DNA of 51,722 bases from an uncultured beta proteobacterium (GTDB lineage Bacteria > Pseudomonadota > Gammaproteobacteria > Burkholderiales > Burkholderiaceae_C), in assembly GCA_903905735.1 (NCBI GenBank), contig CAIVHU010000097.1:1-51722 (forward strand), in the 5' to 3' direction. Below the pieces are notes generated by a model that searched no databases, was not told the origin of the DNA, and saw nothing but the letters and a program-made list of their open reading frames with translations. Below are positions 34,873 through 43,907 of this stretch, one piece after another. Within the stretch, counting starts at the first letter, position 1. Each line of letters begins with the position of its first letter. The translations under genes were made by a program, and so were the position numbers.

Positions 34873-36219
34873 ATGAGCTACCCCCACACCCCCGAGAGCA
34901 TCACCGCATTTTTCAACCAGCATGGCATCTCGGATGTGGAATGCATCTTTGCCGACATCTCTGGCTACCCGCGCGGCAAGCTGATGCCTGCCAGTCGCTT
35001 TGCGGCTGGAGCCGAACTGCGCATCTGCCAGGCGATTCCGATGCAGGCCGTCACCGGAGAGTATTCCTACAACCCAGTGTTTCCGGACAGTGACCCCGAC
35101 GTGCGGATGCTGCCCGACTATCACACGCTGACCCTGGCACCCTGGGCCAGCCAGCCGCGCGCCGTGGCGGTGCATGATTGTCTGGAGCTCAATGGCGAGT
35201 TGTGCACCTTTGCACCGCGCAGCACCCTGAAACGGGTTCTGGCGGACTACGCCGCCTTGGGTCTTACCCCGGTGGTGGCCCCCGAAATCGAGTTCTACCT
35301 GACCGCCGCCAATGTCGACCCAGCCCAGCCGCTGGTGCCACCCACGGTGCGCGGTGGTCGCGCCGAGGTGGGCCAGAGCGCCTTCAGCCTGAACATGCTC
35401 AACGAACTGGCGCCGTTCTGGGACGAGTTCCGTGCCGCGCTCATCACGCTGCGGATCGATGCCGATACCTGGATTCACGAGGTAGGTGCGACGCAATACG
35501 AGATCAACCTGATGCATGGCGATGCGGTGGCGGTGGCGGACCAGGCATTCCTGTTCAAGTATGCTGCGCGCGAGATTGCCTTGAAACACGGCCTAAACGC
35601 CGTTTTCATGGCCAAACCGATTGCAGGCAGCTCGGGCAGCTCCATGCACCTGCATACCAGCTTGGTGGACTCGGCTGGCAACAATGTTTTCAGCCTGCCA
35701 GATGGATCGGAGAGCCCGCTGTTTGGCCAATTCATCGCCGGGCTGCAAACCTATGGCCCCGAGCTGATGCTGATGTTTGCGCCCAACGTGAATTCGTACC
35801 GCCGCTATGTGGCGGGCAGCCAGGCCCCCACCAACATGGCCTGGGGCTATGACAACCGCACCACGGGGCTACGCGTGCCAGCCAGCGCCCCGGTCGCCCG
35901 GCGTGTGGAAAACCGCGTCGCCGGGGCCGATGCCAACCCGTACCTGGCCATCGCCGCGTCGCTGGCTGCGGGGCTGGCAGGCATCCGGGAACGGTTGCAA
36001 GCCTCCAATCCGCTGGCCAGCAACGGCTACGACGAAGCCCACGGCCTGCCACGCACGATGGATGCGGCGCTAGACAAAATGCAGCACAGTGCTCTTGCCA
36101 GGCAAGCATTTGGGGATGATTTTGTTGCCGGTTATTGCGCTGTCAAAGCGCTGGAATACGACAATTACCTGAGTGAAATCAGCGCCTGGGAGCGGCGCTT
36201 TTTGCTGCCGCAGGTGTGA
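34873..36219 (+). CDS. Glutamine-synthetase-like ligase (PuuA family)
   Basis: This 448-residue protein has the N-terminal beta-grasp with IFADISGYPRGKLMPASRF, in which the DxxGxxRGK pattern is typical of PuuA-type gamma-glutamyl ligases rather than true glutamine synthetase. Active-site segments are APEIEFYL, GATQYEINLMHGDAV, KPIAGSSGSSMHLHTSL (ATP/metal), NSYRRYVAGSQAPTN, RVENRVAGADANPYLAIAA. Such enzymes glutamylate amines (putrescine, aniline, isopropylamine). Placed after an arylpyruvate/arylacetate cluster, an aromatic amine such as phenethylamine is possible, but that is a guess. Confidence 0.82.
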   Translation: MSYPHTPESITAFFNQHGISDVECIFADISGYPRGKLMPASRFAAGAELRICQAIPMQAVTGEYSYNPVFPDSDPDVRMLPDYHTLTLAPWASQPRAVAVHDCLELNGELCTFAPRSTLKRVLADYAALGLTPVVAPEIEFYLTAANVDPAQPLVPPTVRGGRAEVGQSAFSLNMLNELAPFWDEFRAALITLRIDADTWIHEVGATQYEINLMHGDAVAVADQAFLFKYAAREIALKHGLNAVFMAKPIAGSSGSSMHLHTSLVDSAGNNVFSLPDGSESPLFGQFIAGLQTYGPELMLMFAPNVNSYRRYVAGSQAPTNMAWGYDNRTTGLRVPASAPVARRVENRVAGADANPYLAIAASLAAGLAGIRERLQASNPLASNGYDEAHGLPRTMDAALDKMQHSALARQAFGDDFVAGYCAVKALEYDNYLSEISAWERRFLLPQV

Positions 36220-36318
36220 GCCACAGCGAGAAGCCGTGTGACTGTCCGGACCCAACGGTTCGGGGTCGTTACCTCTGGTTACATGGTTTACCGGGTTACG
36301 CCCCCTAGAATTTCGGGC

Positions 36319-36759
36319 ATGAACAAACTCTTCGTTTCTCTGGGACTTCTGGTGTGTGCGGCCTCGCTGCACGGTGCGGCCATTGCCGCTGATGTGGGTG
36401 TCTCTGTCAATATTTCCCAGCCCGGGTTTTACGGCCGCATCGACATCGGTCAGGTGCCGCAACCCGCTGTGATTTATGCGCAGCCCATGATCATCGATCA
36501 GCGGCCCATGATGGGGAGGCGGGAACCGATTTACCTGCGTGTACCGCCGGGGCATGAAAAACACTGGGACAAATATTGCCGCAACTACGGTGCCTGCGGT
36601 CAGCCGGTGTACTTTGTGCAGGACCGCTGGTACCGGGATGTTTATGCGCCGCGCTACTATGGTGAACCCGGTCGCAGGGATGAAGGCCGCGATCTGCGTC
36701 GTGATGGACACCGTGACAACGGACACCACGGCCGCAATGACGACCGCCGGGATAACTGA
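36319..36759 (+). CDS. Secreted protein conserved in betaproteobacteria, unknown function
   Basis: ATG 36319 gives MNKLFVSLGLLVCAASLHG, a clear signal peptide cut near AIAADVG. The 146-residue protein has GQ-like GVSVNISQPGFYGRIDIG, PIYLRVPPGHEKHWDKYC, CRNYGACGQPVYFVQDRWYR and an Arg/Asp-rich disordered tail. I recognise this as a common small betaproteobacterial protein without a name or role. Two Cys in the core could form a disulfide. The ORF upstream from 36238 is probably not translated. Confidence 0.75.
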   Translation: MNKLFVSLGLLVCAASLHGAAIAADVGVSVNISQPGFYGRIDIGQVPQPAVIYAQPMIIDQRPMMGRREPIYLRVPPGHEKHWDKYCRNYGACGQPVYFVQDRWYRDVYAPRYYGEPGRRDEGRDLRRDGHRDNGHHGRNDDRRDN

Positions 36760-36796
36760 TCTGCCAGCCGGCAACCCTGATCAGAGGGCTGACGGG

Positions 36797-37831
36797 TTAC
36801 AAGCTGCCGGTCAGTTTGAAACGCTCGGTCGCCGCCACCAAAGCGCTGGCAATGCCAGGTTCAGAGGCAGCGTGACCCGCGTCGTTGACCATCTCAAAAC
36901 TGGCTTGAGGCCACGCCTGACGCAATTGCCATGCGGTACGCGGTGGGCAAATCACGTCGTAGCGGCCCTGGATGATGACCGCTGGCAGGTGCGCAATGCG
37001 GTCCATGTTGTTGAGCAACTGGTTCTCTGACAGAAACATTTTGTTACAAAAATAGTGAGCGCCCAAGCGCCCGACTCCCAAGGCGACACAAGCCGCGCTG
37101 AACATGCGGGCCACCTCCGGGCGTGGCAGCAGGTGCAGGCAGTTGGCCTCGTAGCGGCTCCAGGCCTGGGCAGCGCGCAGACTTTCAGCCGCATCATCGC
37201 TGAACAGGCGTTTCATGTACGCGCCCAACAGATCGTCGCGCTCGTCTTCGGGAATCAGGCCAACAAACTGGGCGTGTTCTTCCGGGAAAAACAGCGGCAT
37301 GCCCTGCAAGAACCAGTCCACTTCAGCTTGCGTGCCGAGAAAAATGCCGCGCAGGATGAAACCGGTGCAGCGCTCGGGATGGGCTTGGCCGTAGGCCAGC
37401 GCCAGAGTCGAGCCCCAGGAGCCGCCAAAAATCAGCCATTCTTCAATGCCCATCATCTCGCGCAGACGCTCGATATCCTCGACCAGCAGTTGCGTGGTGT
37501 TCTGGCGCGCTTCACCCAGCGGGGTGGACTTCCCTGAGCCGCGCTGGTCAAACAGCACGATGTGGTAGTGATCCGGGTCAAAAAACTGGCGGTGGCTGGG
37601 CGCCGTGCCGGCGCCGGGGCCACCGTGCAAAAACAGTACCGGCACGCCTTGTGGGTTGCCGCTCTCCTCCCAATACAGCGTATGCAGATCGTCCACCGGC
37701 ATGCGGCCACTGCGAAACGGCTTTAATGGCGGGTAAATGCCATTGGCAGAGTAGGAGTCAATCTTGTTATCGCGCACTTTGGATGGATGGGGGTTTGATG
37801 AATTGGGGGTTGTCTGTTGGCTATCTAACAC
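36797..37831 (-). CDS. pip: Prolyl aminopeptidase (alpha/beta hydrolase)
   Basis: This 344-residue protein has the PIP landmarks YPPLKPFRSG, VLFLHGGPGAGTAPSHRQFF (oxyanion HGGPG), DQRGSGKSTPLG and the nucleophile elbow GGSWGSTLALAYG. The late Asp and His lie in GRYDVICPP and NDAGHAASEPG. The first 25 residues are longer than usual, so a start nearer YSANGIYPP is possible. It removes N-terminal proline from peptides and has no link to the catabolic cluster. Bases 37832-38111 to maeB should hold two divergent promoters; I see no other gene there. Confidence 0.9.
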   Translation of the reverse strand: MLDSQQTTPNSSNPHPSKVRDNKIDSYSANGIYPPLKPFRSGRMPVDDLHTLYWEESGNPQGVPVLFLHGGPGAGTAPSHRQFFDPDHYHIVLFDQRGSGKSTPLGEARQNTTQLLVEDIERLREMMGIEEWLIFGGSWGSTLALAYGQAHPERCTGFILRGIFLGTQAEVDWFLQGMPLFFPEEHAQFVGLIPEDERDDLLGAYMKRLFSDDAAESLRAAQAWSRYEANCLHLLPRPEVARMFSAACVALGVGRLGAHYFCNKMFLSENQLLNNMDRIAHLPAVIIQGRYDVICPPRTAWQLRQAWPQASFEMVNDAGHAASEPGIASALVAATERFKLTGSL

Positions 37832-38111
37832 TAGGCTCTATTGTCATGTGTTCCGCTAAAAAATTGCAACATGCGTGTTACAGCAGCTATCGGTGCTTTA
37901 GTGAAATCCAACGCTGTTGCCATCGGCATAGAAACTTGGCCATGTGCCGAGAAAACTCCACAGTCGGCTGATCTTGGGCCTGCGCGGACTGCGGCATGGC
38001 CAAGGCAGCCTTTGAGGCCGGCGAAGTCTGACGCAGGCCTACAATTCGCGCCCATTTCACCTTTTTCCGGCGTAACCTATCCAGCGACGTCGGTGGCTTG
38101 CAGAGATTTGT

Positions 38112-40439
38112 ATGTCCCACAACACACCTGAAGAAAAGCGTGCCCAGCTGCGCCGCGCCGCACTGGACTACCACCAGTTTCCCACCCCGGGCAAGGTGTC
38201 AATCGCCGCCACCAAGCAGCTCACCAACCAGCACGATCTGGCATTGGCCTACTCGCCTGGCGTGGCCGCACCTTGTGAAGAAATCGTCAAGGACCCTAAC
38301 GCGGCCTTCAAATACACCAGCCGGGGCAACCTGGTGGCGGTGATCACCAATGGCACTGCGGTGCTGGGCTTGGGCGATATCGGACCACTGGCCGCCAAGC
38401 CAGTGATGGAAGGCAAGGGCGTGCTGTTCAAGAAGTTTGCCGGTATCGACGTGTTTGACATCGAGATCAACGAAAAGCACGACCTTGACAAGTTAGTGGA
38501 CATCATCGCCTCGCTGGAACCTACCTTCGGCGGCATCAATCTGGAAGACATCAAGGCCCCTGACTGCTTCTATGTGGAGCGCAAGCTCCGCGAGCGCATG
38601 AAGATTCCGGTGTTCCATGACGACCAGCACGGCACCGCCATCGTGGTCGGCGCGGCGATTCTCAACGGCCTGAAAGTCGTTGGCAAAGACCCGAGCAAGG
38701 TCAAACTGGTCACCTCAGGCGCGGGCGCTGCGGCGCTGGCTTGTCTGGGCCTGCTGGTCAAGCTGGGCATTGCCCGTGAAAACATTTTTGTCACCGATCT
38801 GGCAGGCGTGGTCTATGAGGGCCGCACCGAGTTGATGGACGACGACAAGGCTTTTTTTGCGCAAAAGACGTCAGCGCGTACGTTGAGCGAAGCCATTGAA
38901 GGGGCTGACGTATTTCTGGGCCTGTCGGCTGGTGGCGTGCTCAAAGGCCACATGGTCGCCAAAATGACCGCCAACCCGCTGGTGTTTGCACTGGCCAACC
39001 CGACGCCGGAAATCCTGCCCGAGGAAGTCAAGGCAGTGCGCAGTGATGCCATCATCGCCACCGGCCGCACCGACTACCCCAACCAGGTCAACAACGTGCT
39101 ATGTTTTCCGTACATCTTCCGGGGTGCGCTGGATGCGGGTGCATCAACCATCACCCTGGAGATGGAAATCGCTGCCGTGCATGCCATAGCCGAACTGGCC
39201 CGTGCCGAGCAAAGCGAGGTGGTGGCCGCTGCCTATGCGGGCGAACAGCTGGCATTTGGCCCCGAGTACCTGATTCCCAAGCCATTTGACCCGCGCCTGA
39301 TGGTGGTGATTGCCCCAGCTGTGGCCAAGGCTGCGGCTGACAGCGGCGTCGCCACCCGCCCGATCACCGACTTCACTGCCTACCGCGAGCAGTTGCAGAG
39401 TTTCGTCTATGCCTCCGGCACGATGATGAAGCAGATTTTTACCGCCGCCAAAAAAGCCGTGCACAAACGCGTGGCCTACTGCGAGGGCGAAGAAGAACGT
39501 GTGCTGCGTGCCTGCCAGATCGTGGTGGATGAAGGTCTGGCACGCCCGACACTGATCGGTCGACCGGCGGTGATTGCCCAGCGCATCCAGAAATTTGGCC
39601 TGCGCCTGGAAGAAGAGCTGGACTACGATGTCGTCAACGTGGAGAGGGACGAGCGCTACCGGGATTTCTGGCAGACCTACCACCACATGACCGAGCGCAA
39701 AGGGGTGACAGTGCAGGCCGCCAAAATCGAAATGCGCCGTCGTCTGACGCTGATTGGTTCCATGCTGTTGCACAAAGGCTACGTAGATGGGATCATTTGC
39801 GGCACTTGGGGCACCACTCACCTGCATTTGCATTACATCGACCAGGTGATTGGCAAGCGCGCACACGCCAGCCTCAACAGCGCCCAAGAAGTGCAAATCT
39901 ATGCCTGCATGAACGGCCTGATGCTGCCCGACCGGCAACTTTTTCTGGTCGATACCCACGTCAACTACGACCCGACTGCGCAGGAGCTGGCCACCATCAC
40001 CGTCATGGCCGCCGAAGAAATGAAGCGTTTTGGCCTGCAACCGCGCGCCGCCTTGCTGAGCCATTCCAACTTTGGCTCCAGCAACCAGCCCAGCGCGGTG
40101 AAGATGCGACAGACGCTGGAACTGTTGCGCGTTCAAGCCCCCTGGATGGAGGTAGAAGGCGAAATGCACGGCGACCTGGCTCTTGACAGCGCCGCGCGCA
40201 ACACCCTGATGCCGCGTAGCATGCTCGCGGGCGATGCCAACCTGCTGGTGCTGCCCAACATTGACGCCGCCAACATCGCCTACAACCTGCTCAAAGTGAC
40301 CGCCGGTGGAAACATTGCGGTGGGACCCGTGTTGCTGGGCGCCGCCAAGCCGGTGCACGTTCTGACGGCCAGCACCACCGTGCGGCGCATCGTCAACATG
40401 ACCGCCCTAACCGTGGCCGACGCCAACGCCAACCGCTAA
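38112..40439 (+). CDS. maeB: NADP-dependent malic enzyme with phosphotransacetylase-like domain
   Basis: This 775-residue protein has malic enzyme motifs in residues 1-430 ([62 protein letters not shown]) and a C-terminal PTA-like domain ([32 protein letters not shown]). It decarboxylates malate to pyruvate with NADP. The PTA-like half is regulatory in E. coli MaeB, responding to acetyl-CoA, and shows no sign of being catalytic. It would supply NADPH when growing on acids that yield succinyl-CoA and fumarate. Confidence 0.95.
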   Translation: MSHNTPEEKRAQLRRAALDYHQFPTPGKVSIAATKQLTNQHDLALAYSPGVAAPCEEIVKDPNAAFKYTSRGNLVAVITNGTAVLGLGDIGPLAAKPVMEGKGVLFKKFAGIDVFDIEINEKHDLDKLVDIIASLEPTFGGINLEDIKAPDCFYVERKLRERMKIPVFHDDQHGTAIVVGAAILNGLKVVGKDPSKVKLVTSGAGAAALACLGLLVKLGIARENIFVTDLAGVVYEGRTELMDDDKAFFAQKTSARTLSEAIEGADVFLGLSAGGVLKGHMVAKMTANPLVFALANPTPEILPEEVKAVRSDAIIATGRTDYPNQVNNVLCFPYIFRGALDAGASTITLEMEIAAVHAIAELARAEQSEVVAAAYAGEQLAFGPEYLIPKPFDPRLMVVIAPAVAKAAADSGVATRPITDFTAYREQLQSFVYASGTMMKQIFTAAKKAVHKRVAYCEGEEERVLRACQIVVDEGLARPTLIGRPAVIAQRIQKFGLRLEEELDYDVVNVERDERYRDFWQTYHHMTERKGVTVQAAKIEMRRRLTLIGSMLLHKGYVDGIICGTWGTTHLHLHYIDQVIGKRAHASLNSAQEVQIYACMNGLMLPDRQLFLVDTHVNYDPTAQELATITVMAAEEMKRFGLQPRAALLSHSNFGSSNQPSAVKMRQTLELLRVQAPWMEVEGEMHGDLALDSAARNTLMPRSMLAGDANLLVLPNIDAANIAYNLLKVTAGGNIAVGPVLLGAAKPVHVLTASTTVRRIVNMTALTVADANANR

Positions 40440-40602
40440 ATCGCCGGACACAAATGTCGGTCGGATGCCCGACCAGTCCCTTAATCCCACACAGACATTG
40501 CTTATTGTTTGAGCAATGGCTTGCGTTTTTCTTGCAAATCACCGACACTCGCTCGCTTGGTAATCCGGGTTTACCCCAAGGGTTTGTAAGGAACATTCGT
40601 TG

Positions 40603-40995
40603 ATGCTGCGATTCGAAAAAATTAAGTTGGTGCTCACTGGCTTATGTCTGATCGCAGTGATGGCACCCGGCCCTGCCCAATCCCGGGCAACGCCGCCTGT
40701 CACTGTTTCAGCCACTATCCGGGTGACCGAGTTACCCCGCCAGGGTGAGCAAATGTATGCGCTGATTCATCAGGGCGGGCCGTTTGTCAGTGAGAAAGAT
40801 GGTGTCGTGTTTGGAAATCGGGAACGGATGTTGCCGCCCTTCAAGCGAGGTTATTACCGTGAATACACCGTGCCAACACCTGGCGTGTGGCACCGGGGAA
40901 CCCGGCGAATTGTGTGTGGCGGAAGGCCCACAACGCCAGATATTTGCTACTACACCGCCGATCACTATGCGAGTTTTCGCAAGATCGTGCCCTGA
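40603..40995 (+). CDS. Secreted guanyl-specific ribonuclease (RNase Sa type)
   Basis: ATG 40603 follows AAGGAAC. The 130-residue protein has a signal peptide cut near QSRA and an RNase Sa/barnase-superfamily domain: DGVVFGNRERMLPP, GYYREYTV, HRGTRRIVCGG and TADHYASF. The catalytic set of RNase Sa maps to E87, R98, R102 and H121, all present, so it should be active. Cys105 and Cys115 may form a disulfide. The next gene encodes a barstar-family protein, the usual inhibitor. Confidence 0.88.
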   Translation: MLRFEKIKLVLTGLCLIAVMAPGPAQSRATPPVTVSATIRVTELPRQGEQMYALIHQGGPFVSEKDGVVFGNRERMLPPFKRGYYREYTVPTPGVWHRGTRRIVCGGRPTTPDICYYTADHYASFRKIVP

Positions 40996-41028
40996 ATTTG
41001 AATTGTTACTTTGAACAGAAGAGAGAAG

Positions 41029-41478
41029 ATGAATATGTTACTTGACCAGGCAACCCTCAAGCCGTCGACCGCGTTGGCCGACGAGCCCTTGCGAGGTGTG
41101 CGTCCCAATATTGTCCAGTCGATCCGGGCGTTTCGCGTGCCAGACTTGCAGGCAGCGGCACAGGGTCTGGGCCATCATTTCCTGTACGCCAATCTGGCCA
41201 ATGCCCAGAGCAAGCAGGACGTGCTGGATCTGATCAGCCAGCAATTCATGCTGACCGTGCAGGTGGGCAAGAATTTTGACTCACTCTACGACAGCATGAC
41301 CGACCCGGTGCACAAGTCCGGTCCGCAGCCCGGCTTTATCGCCGTGCTTGAGCACATTCCCGCCAACGCCAAGTTCGACAAGGAAGCGCGCGAGCAGCTG
41401 TTGGATATTTTCCGCGACACCGCTGACTACTGGGGGGACCGAAAAATACCCTTCAGATGTTTCTATTCTTTTCTGTAG
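41029..41478 (+). CDS. Barstar-family ribonuclease inhibitor
   Basis: ATG 41029 gives MNMLLDQATLKPSTALADEP; 149 residues with no signal peptide. The barstar fold is seen in GLGHHFLYANLANAQSKQDV, a helix, then the region NFDSLYDSMTD and the C-terminal DRKIPFRCFYSFL. Barstar acts in the cytoplasm, sealing the RNase active site before export. It starts 33 bases after the RNase gene and is probably in one transcript with it, with a stem at its stop. Confidence 0.88.
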   Translation: MNMLLDQATLKPSTALADEPLRGVRPNIVQSIRAFRVPDLQAAAQGLGHHFLYANLANAQSKQDVLDLISQQFMLTVQVGKNFDSLYDSMTDPVHKSGPQPGFIAVLEHIPANAKFDKEAREQLLDIFRDTADYWGDRKIPFRCFYSFL

Positions 41479-41672
41479 CCCGTTCTGCACACACCAGCCA
41501 AGCAGAACGGGCTAACGAGGCAAACAACGGCACAGCCACCCAAGGTGGTCATGCGATTGAAGTTCACACCGAAAACGGCGAAAGAATGCCCACCGACAAG
41601 CTGTTGGACATTTCACCGCAGGCGCTGCGCATGAGCAGCCCCTTCAACGCGGGTTATTGGACAGCCAGCTGA
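41457..41672 (+). CDS. Small ORF or gene remnant after barstar
   Basis: A 71-codon frame overlaps the barstar 3' end in another phase and continues to 41672. Its last part (IEVHTENGERMPTDKLLDIS, then PQALRMSSPFNAGYW) looks like coding sequence, but the first 20 codons are just overlap. No ribosome site is seen for its first ATG. It could be the tail of a decayed gene. I do not recognise the family. Confidence 0.25.
   Translation: MFLFFSVARSAHTSQAERANEANNGTATQGGHAIEVHTENGERMPTDKLLDISPQALRMSSPFNAGYWTAS
41477..41513. terminator. 12-bp perfect stem overlapping the barstar stop
   Basis: AGCCCGTTCTGC (41477-41488) pairs exactly with GCAGAACGGGCT (41502-41513) over a 13-base loop. The left arm includes the last two bases of the barstar stop codon. 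No T-run follows, so it may be a weak or Rho-aided terminator, or a 3' end that protects the transcript. Confidence 0.45.
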
Positions 41673-41694
41673 GCTGACAACGACAGCACCTGTG

Positions 41695-41720
41695 AAAAAG
41701 CCCGCTACTGCGGGCTTTTT
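41695..41720. terminator. Bidirectional Rho-independent terminator
   Basis: AAAAAG CCCGC TACT GCGGG CTTTTT forms a short GC stem with A-run and T-run on either side, so it can work in both directions. It lies between the plus-strand RNase/barstar group and the minus-strand rsmA stop. Confidence 0.88.
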
Positions 41721-41726
41721 ATTGCC

Positions 41727-42506
41727 TCACAGCTGGCTATTTGCGCTGCCAACTGCCAGCGCCAGCGCGATGTACTCATCCACCGGCACCTCTTCGGCGC
41801 GGCGCTGCACATTGAACTCGCCAGCAAAATCTCTGGCTTGCAGCCACTGGCCCAGCGTGTGCCGCAACAACTTGCGGCGCTGGCTGAAGGCCACCTGAAC
41901 CAGTTCACTGAGCAGCGCCACATTCACCGCAACCGGGTTGTCGCGCGGCACCATGCGCACCACAGCGCTATCGACCCGCGGCGGTGGCTCAAAACTCTCT
42001 GGTGGCACCAGCAACACGTTCTCCATGGCGTAGCGCCACTGCAGCATGACACTCAGACGGCCATAAGCCGCCGTGGCCGGGCGCGCCACCATGCGATCAA
42101 TCACTTCCTTTTGCAGCATGAAGTGCTGATCTTCGATGACATCGACAGATGTCAGCAGGTGAAACAGGATCGGTGTCGAGATGTTGTAGGGCAGGTTTCC
42201 GACTACTCTCAACTTTGTAGCATTTAGCCCATGTGATACCTGGGCAAAGTCTACTTTCAGTACATCAGATTCGATGACCTTGAGCTGGCCGTGCGCGCGC
42301 AGGCGCTGTGCCAGGTCGCGGTCGAGTTCAATCACCGTCAAGGCCCCGAGGCGCTCGACCAAAGGCTGCGTCAGTGCCGCCAGTCCCGGGCCGATCTCCA
42401 CCATGGCCTGCCCCGATTTGGGGTCAATCGCATCAACGATGGCATCGATGATGCCGCCGTCGGTCAAAAAGTGCTGGCCAAAACGCTTGCGCGCGATGTG
42501 TTTCAT
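41727..42506 (-). CDS. rsmA: 16S rRNA dimethyladenosine transferase
   Basis: This 259-residue protein (also called KsgA) shows [20 protein letters not shown], the SAM-binding [14 protein letters not shown], the acidic strand end VIELDRDLA and the catalytic [15 protein letters not shown] (NLPY). It dimethylates two adenines near the 3' end of 16S rRNA. It follows surA on the minus strand after 37 bases; pdxA, often found between them, is absent. Confidence 0.95.
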   Translation of the reverse strand: MKHIARKRFGQHFLTDGGIIDAIVDAIDPKSGQAMVEIGPGLAALTQPLVERLGALTVIELDRDLAQRLRAHGQLKVIESDVLKVDFAQVSHGLNATKLRVVGNLPYNISTPILFHLLTSVDVIEDQHFMLQKEVIDRMVARPATAAYGRLSVMLQWRYAMENVLLVPPESFEPPPRVDSAVVRMVPRDNPVAVNVALLSELVQVAFSQRRKLLRHTLGQWLQARDFAGEFNVQRRAEEVPVDEYIALALAVGSANSQL

Positions 42507-42543
42507 GGGTGCTGCGAAAAGAGCGGACGCGGTGCCGAACGGC

Positions 42544-43902
42544 TTACTTCGGCGGCTCGCGCATCTCCACGTAGGCCCGGGCTCGCACGTCCTGGGCCCA
42601 GGTGCGGTAGGCCTCCTCGATTTTTTTCTCGCGCAACATGGCGCGGGTGGCTTCGCGCTGCTGCTCGGGTGTCAGGCTGACCTTGCGGCGCTCCAGCAAC
42701 TGGATCAGGTGCACACCAAAGCGGGAGACCACAGGATCACTGATCTCGCCGGGGGCCAGGCGGTTCATGGTGGCTTCGAACTCGGGCACAAACATGCCCG
42801 GGCTGGCCCAGCCCAGATCGCCGCCCTGCGCTGCGCTGCCGTCCTGCGAGTTGTCACGCGCCAAGGTGGCAAAGTCTGTCTGCTTGGCCAGTATCTGCTT
42901 CTTGAATTCGATCAGTTTGCTGCGTGCCTCGGCCTCGCTCAGGTGAGCACTGGGCACCAGCAGGATATGACGCACATGGCTTTGAGTGACAGTCATGGTT
43001 GGCATACCCGGTCGGATTTTCTCAATCACCTTGAGCACATGAAAGCCAGCGGGCGAGCGCACCAAGTCGGCTACATCGCCCACCGACAGCGACGCGGTAG
43101 CCTTCACAAACAGCTCGGGGTAGCGGCTGGTGCTGCGCAGGTCCAGTTGGCCGCCATTGCCCTGATCGGTGGCATCGGAAAACTCGCGCACCAGGGCGGC
43201 AAAATCTTCGCCCTTGCGCGCTCGCTCCAAGGCACGCTGGGCACGCAATTTCAGAGCATCCACCTGCTGTGGTGTGGCAGATTCGGGCACTGCCACCAGG
43301 ATCTGCGCCAGATTGACCTGGGTGTCACCTGTAGCAGCGGCAGCTGGCTGGTCACGCAGAAACTGGTCAATGTCCTGCTCGCTCACCCGCACACGCGAAT
43401 CCACGTCACGTTCCCGCAGGCGTTGCAGCAAAATCTGATCCGACAACTGGGCCCTGAACTCGCTGATCGTCTGGCCCTCCTGCTGGACACGGCGGTGCAA
43501 TTCGGCCACATCAATCTGGTTCTGCGCGGCAATCGATTGCTCAGCCTGGTCAATGGCGGACTCTTCGACGTGCAGCCCGGTCTCGCGCGCCAATTGCAAC
43601 TGTGCTTTGCGGTTGATCAACCCTTCCAGCACTTCAGGCACCAGTACCTCGGCATCCGGTGGTGCCCGGTGCTGCTGCACCAATTGCTGGAATTCACGCT
43701 GCACCTCACGCTGCACCTCCATGTTGGTGATGGGCTCGGAGTTCACCACCGCCACAATATAGTCTGCCTGGGTCTGGAACGGTTTGGCGGCCACGGGAGA
43801 CGGCAAGGGGGCAACCGGCACCCGCAGGCCTTGTGCTTGCGCCTGAGACAGCGCCACCAGCGCCAGCACAGCCATGGAGAGAGTCTTGAGACGATGGGTC
43901 AT
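42544..43902 (-). CDS. surA: Periplasmic chaperone/peptidyl-prolyl isomerase SurA
   Basis: ATG 43902 ([19 protein letters not shown]) is preferred to the TTG start three codons earlier; it begins the signal peptide, cut after QAQA. The 452-residue protein has a SurA N-terminal helical domain and two parvulin domains ([13 protein letters not shown] [35 protein letters not shown]), the second followed by [17 protein letters not shown]. It assists folding of outer-membrane proteins, including LptD, whose gene lies directly upstream and overlaps its start region. Confidence 0.93.
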   Translation of the reverse strand: MTHRLKTLSMAVLALVALSQAQAQGLRVPVAPLPSPVAAKPFQTQADYIVAVVNSEPITNMEVQREVQREFQQLVQQHRAPPDAEVLVPEVLEGLINRKAQLQLARETGLHVEESAIDQAEQSIAAQNQIDVAELHRRVQQEGQTISEFRAQLSDQILLQRLRERDVDSRVRVSEQDIDQFLRDQPAAAATGDTQVNLAQILVAVPESATPQQVDALKLRAQRALERARKGEDFAALVREFSDATDQGNGGQLDLRSTSRYPELFVKATASLSVGDVADLVRSPAGFHVLKVIEKIRPGMPTMTVTQSHVRHILLVPSAHLSEAEARSKLIEFKKQILAKQTDFATLARDNSQDGSAAQGGDLGWASPGMFVPEFEATMNRLAPGEISDPVVSRFGVHLIQLLERRKVSLTPEQQREATRAMLREKKIEEAYRTWAQDVRARAYVEMREPPK

Positions 43903-43907
43903 GGTGT

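Noticed and set aside
39144..40358. A 404-codon open frame on the minus strand
   Set aside because: It is the reverse of the PTA-like half of maeB and is a shadow by composition.
42195..42262. Possible family A repeat inside rsmA
   Set aside because: The DNA has some resemblance (TTTGTAGC, GGGCAAAG) but the protein has no extra residues there compared with the family as I remember it.
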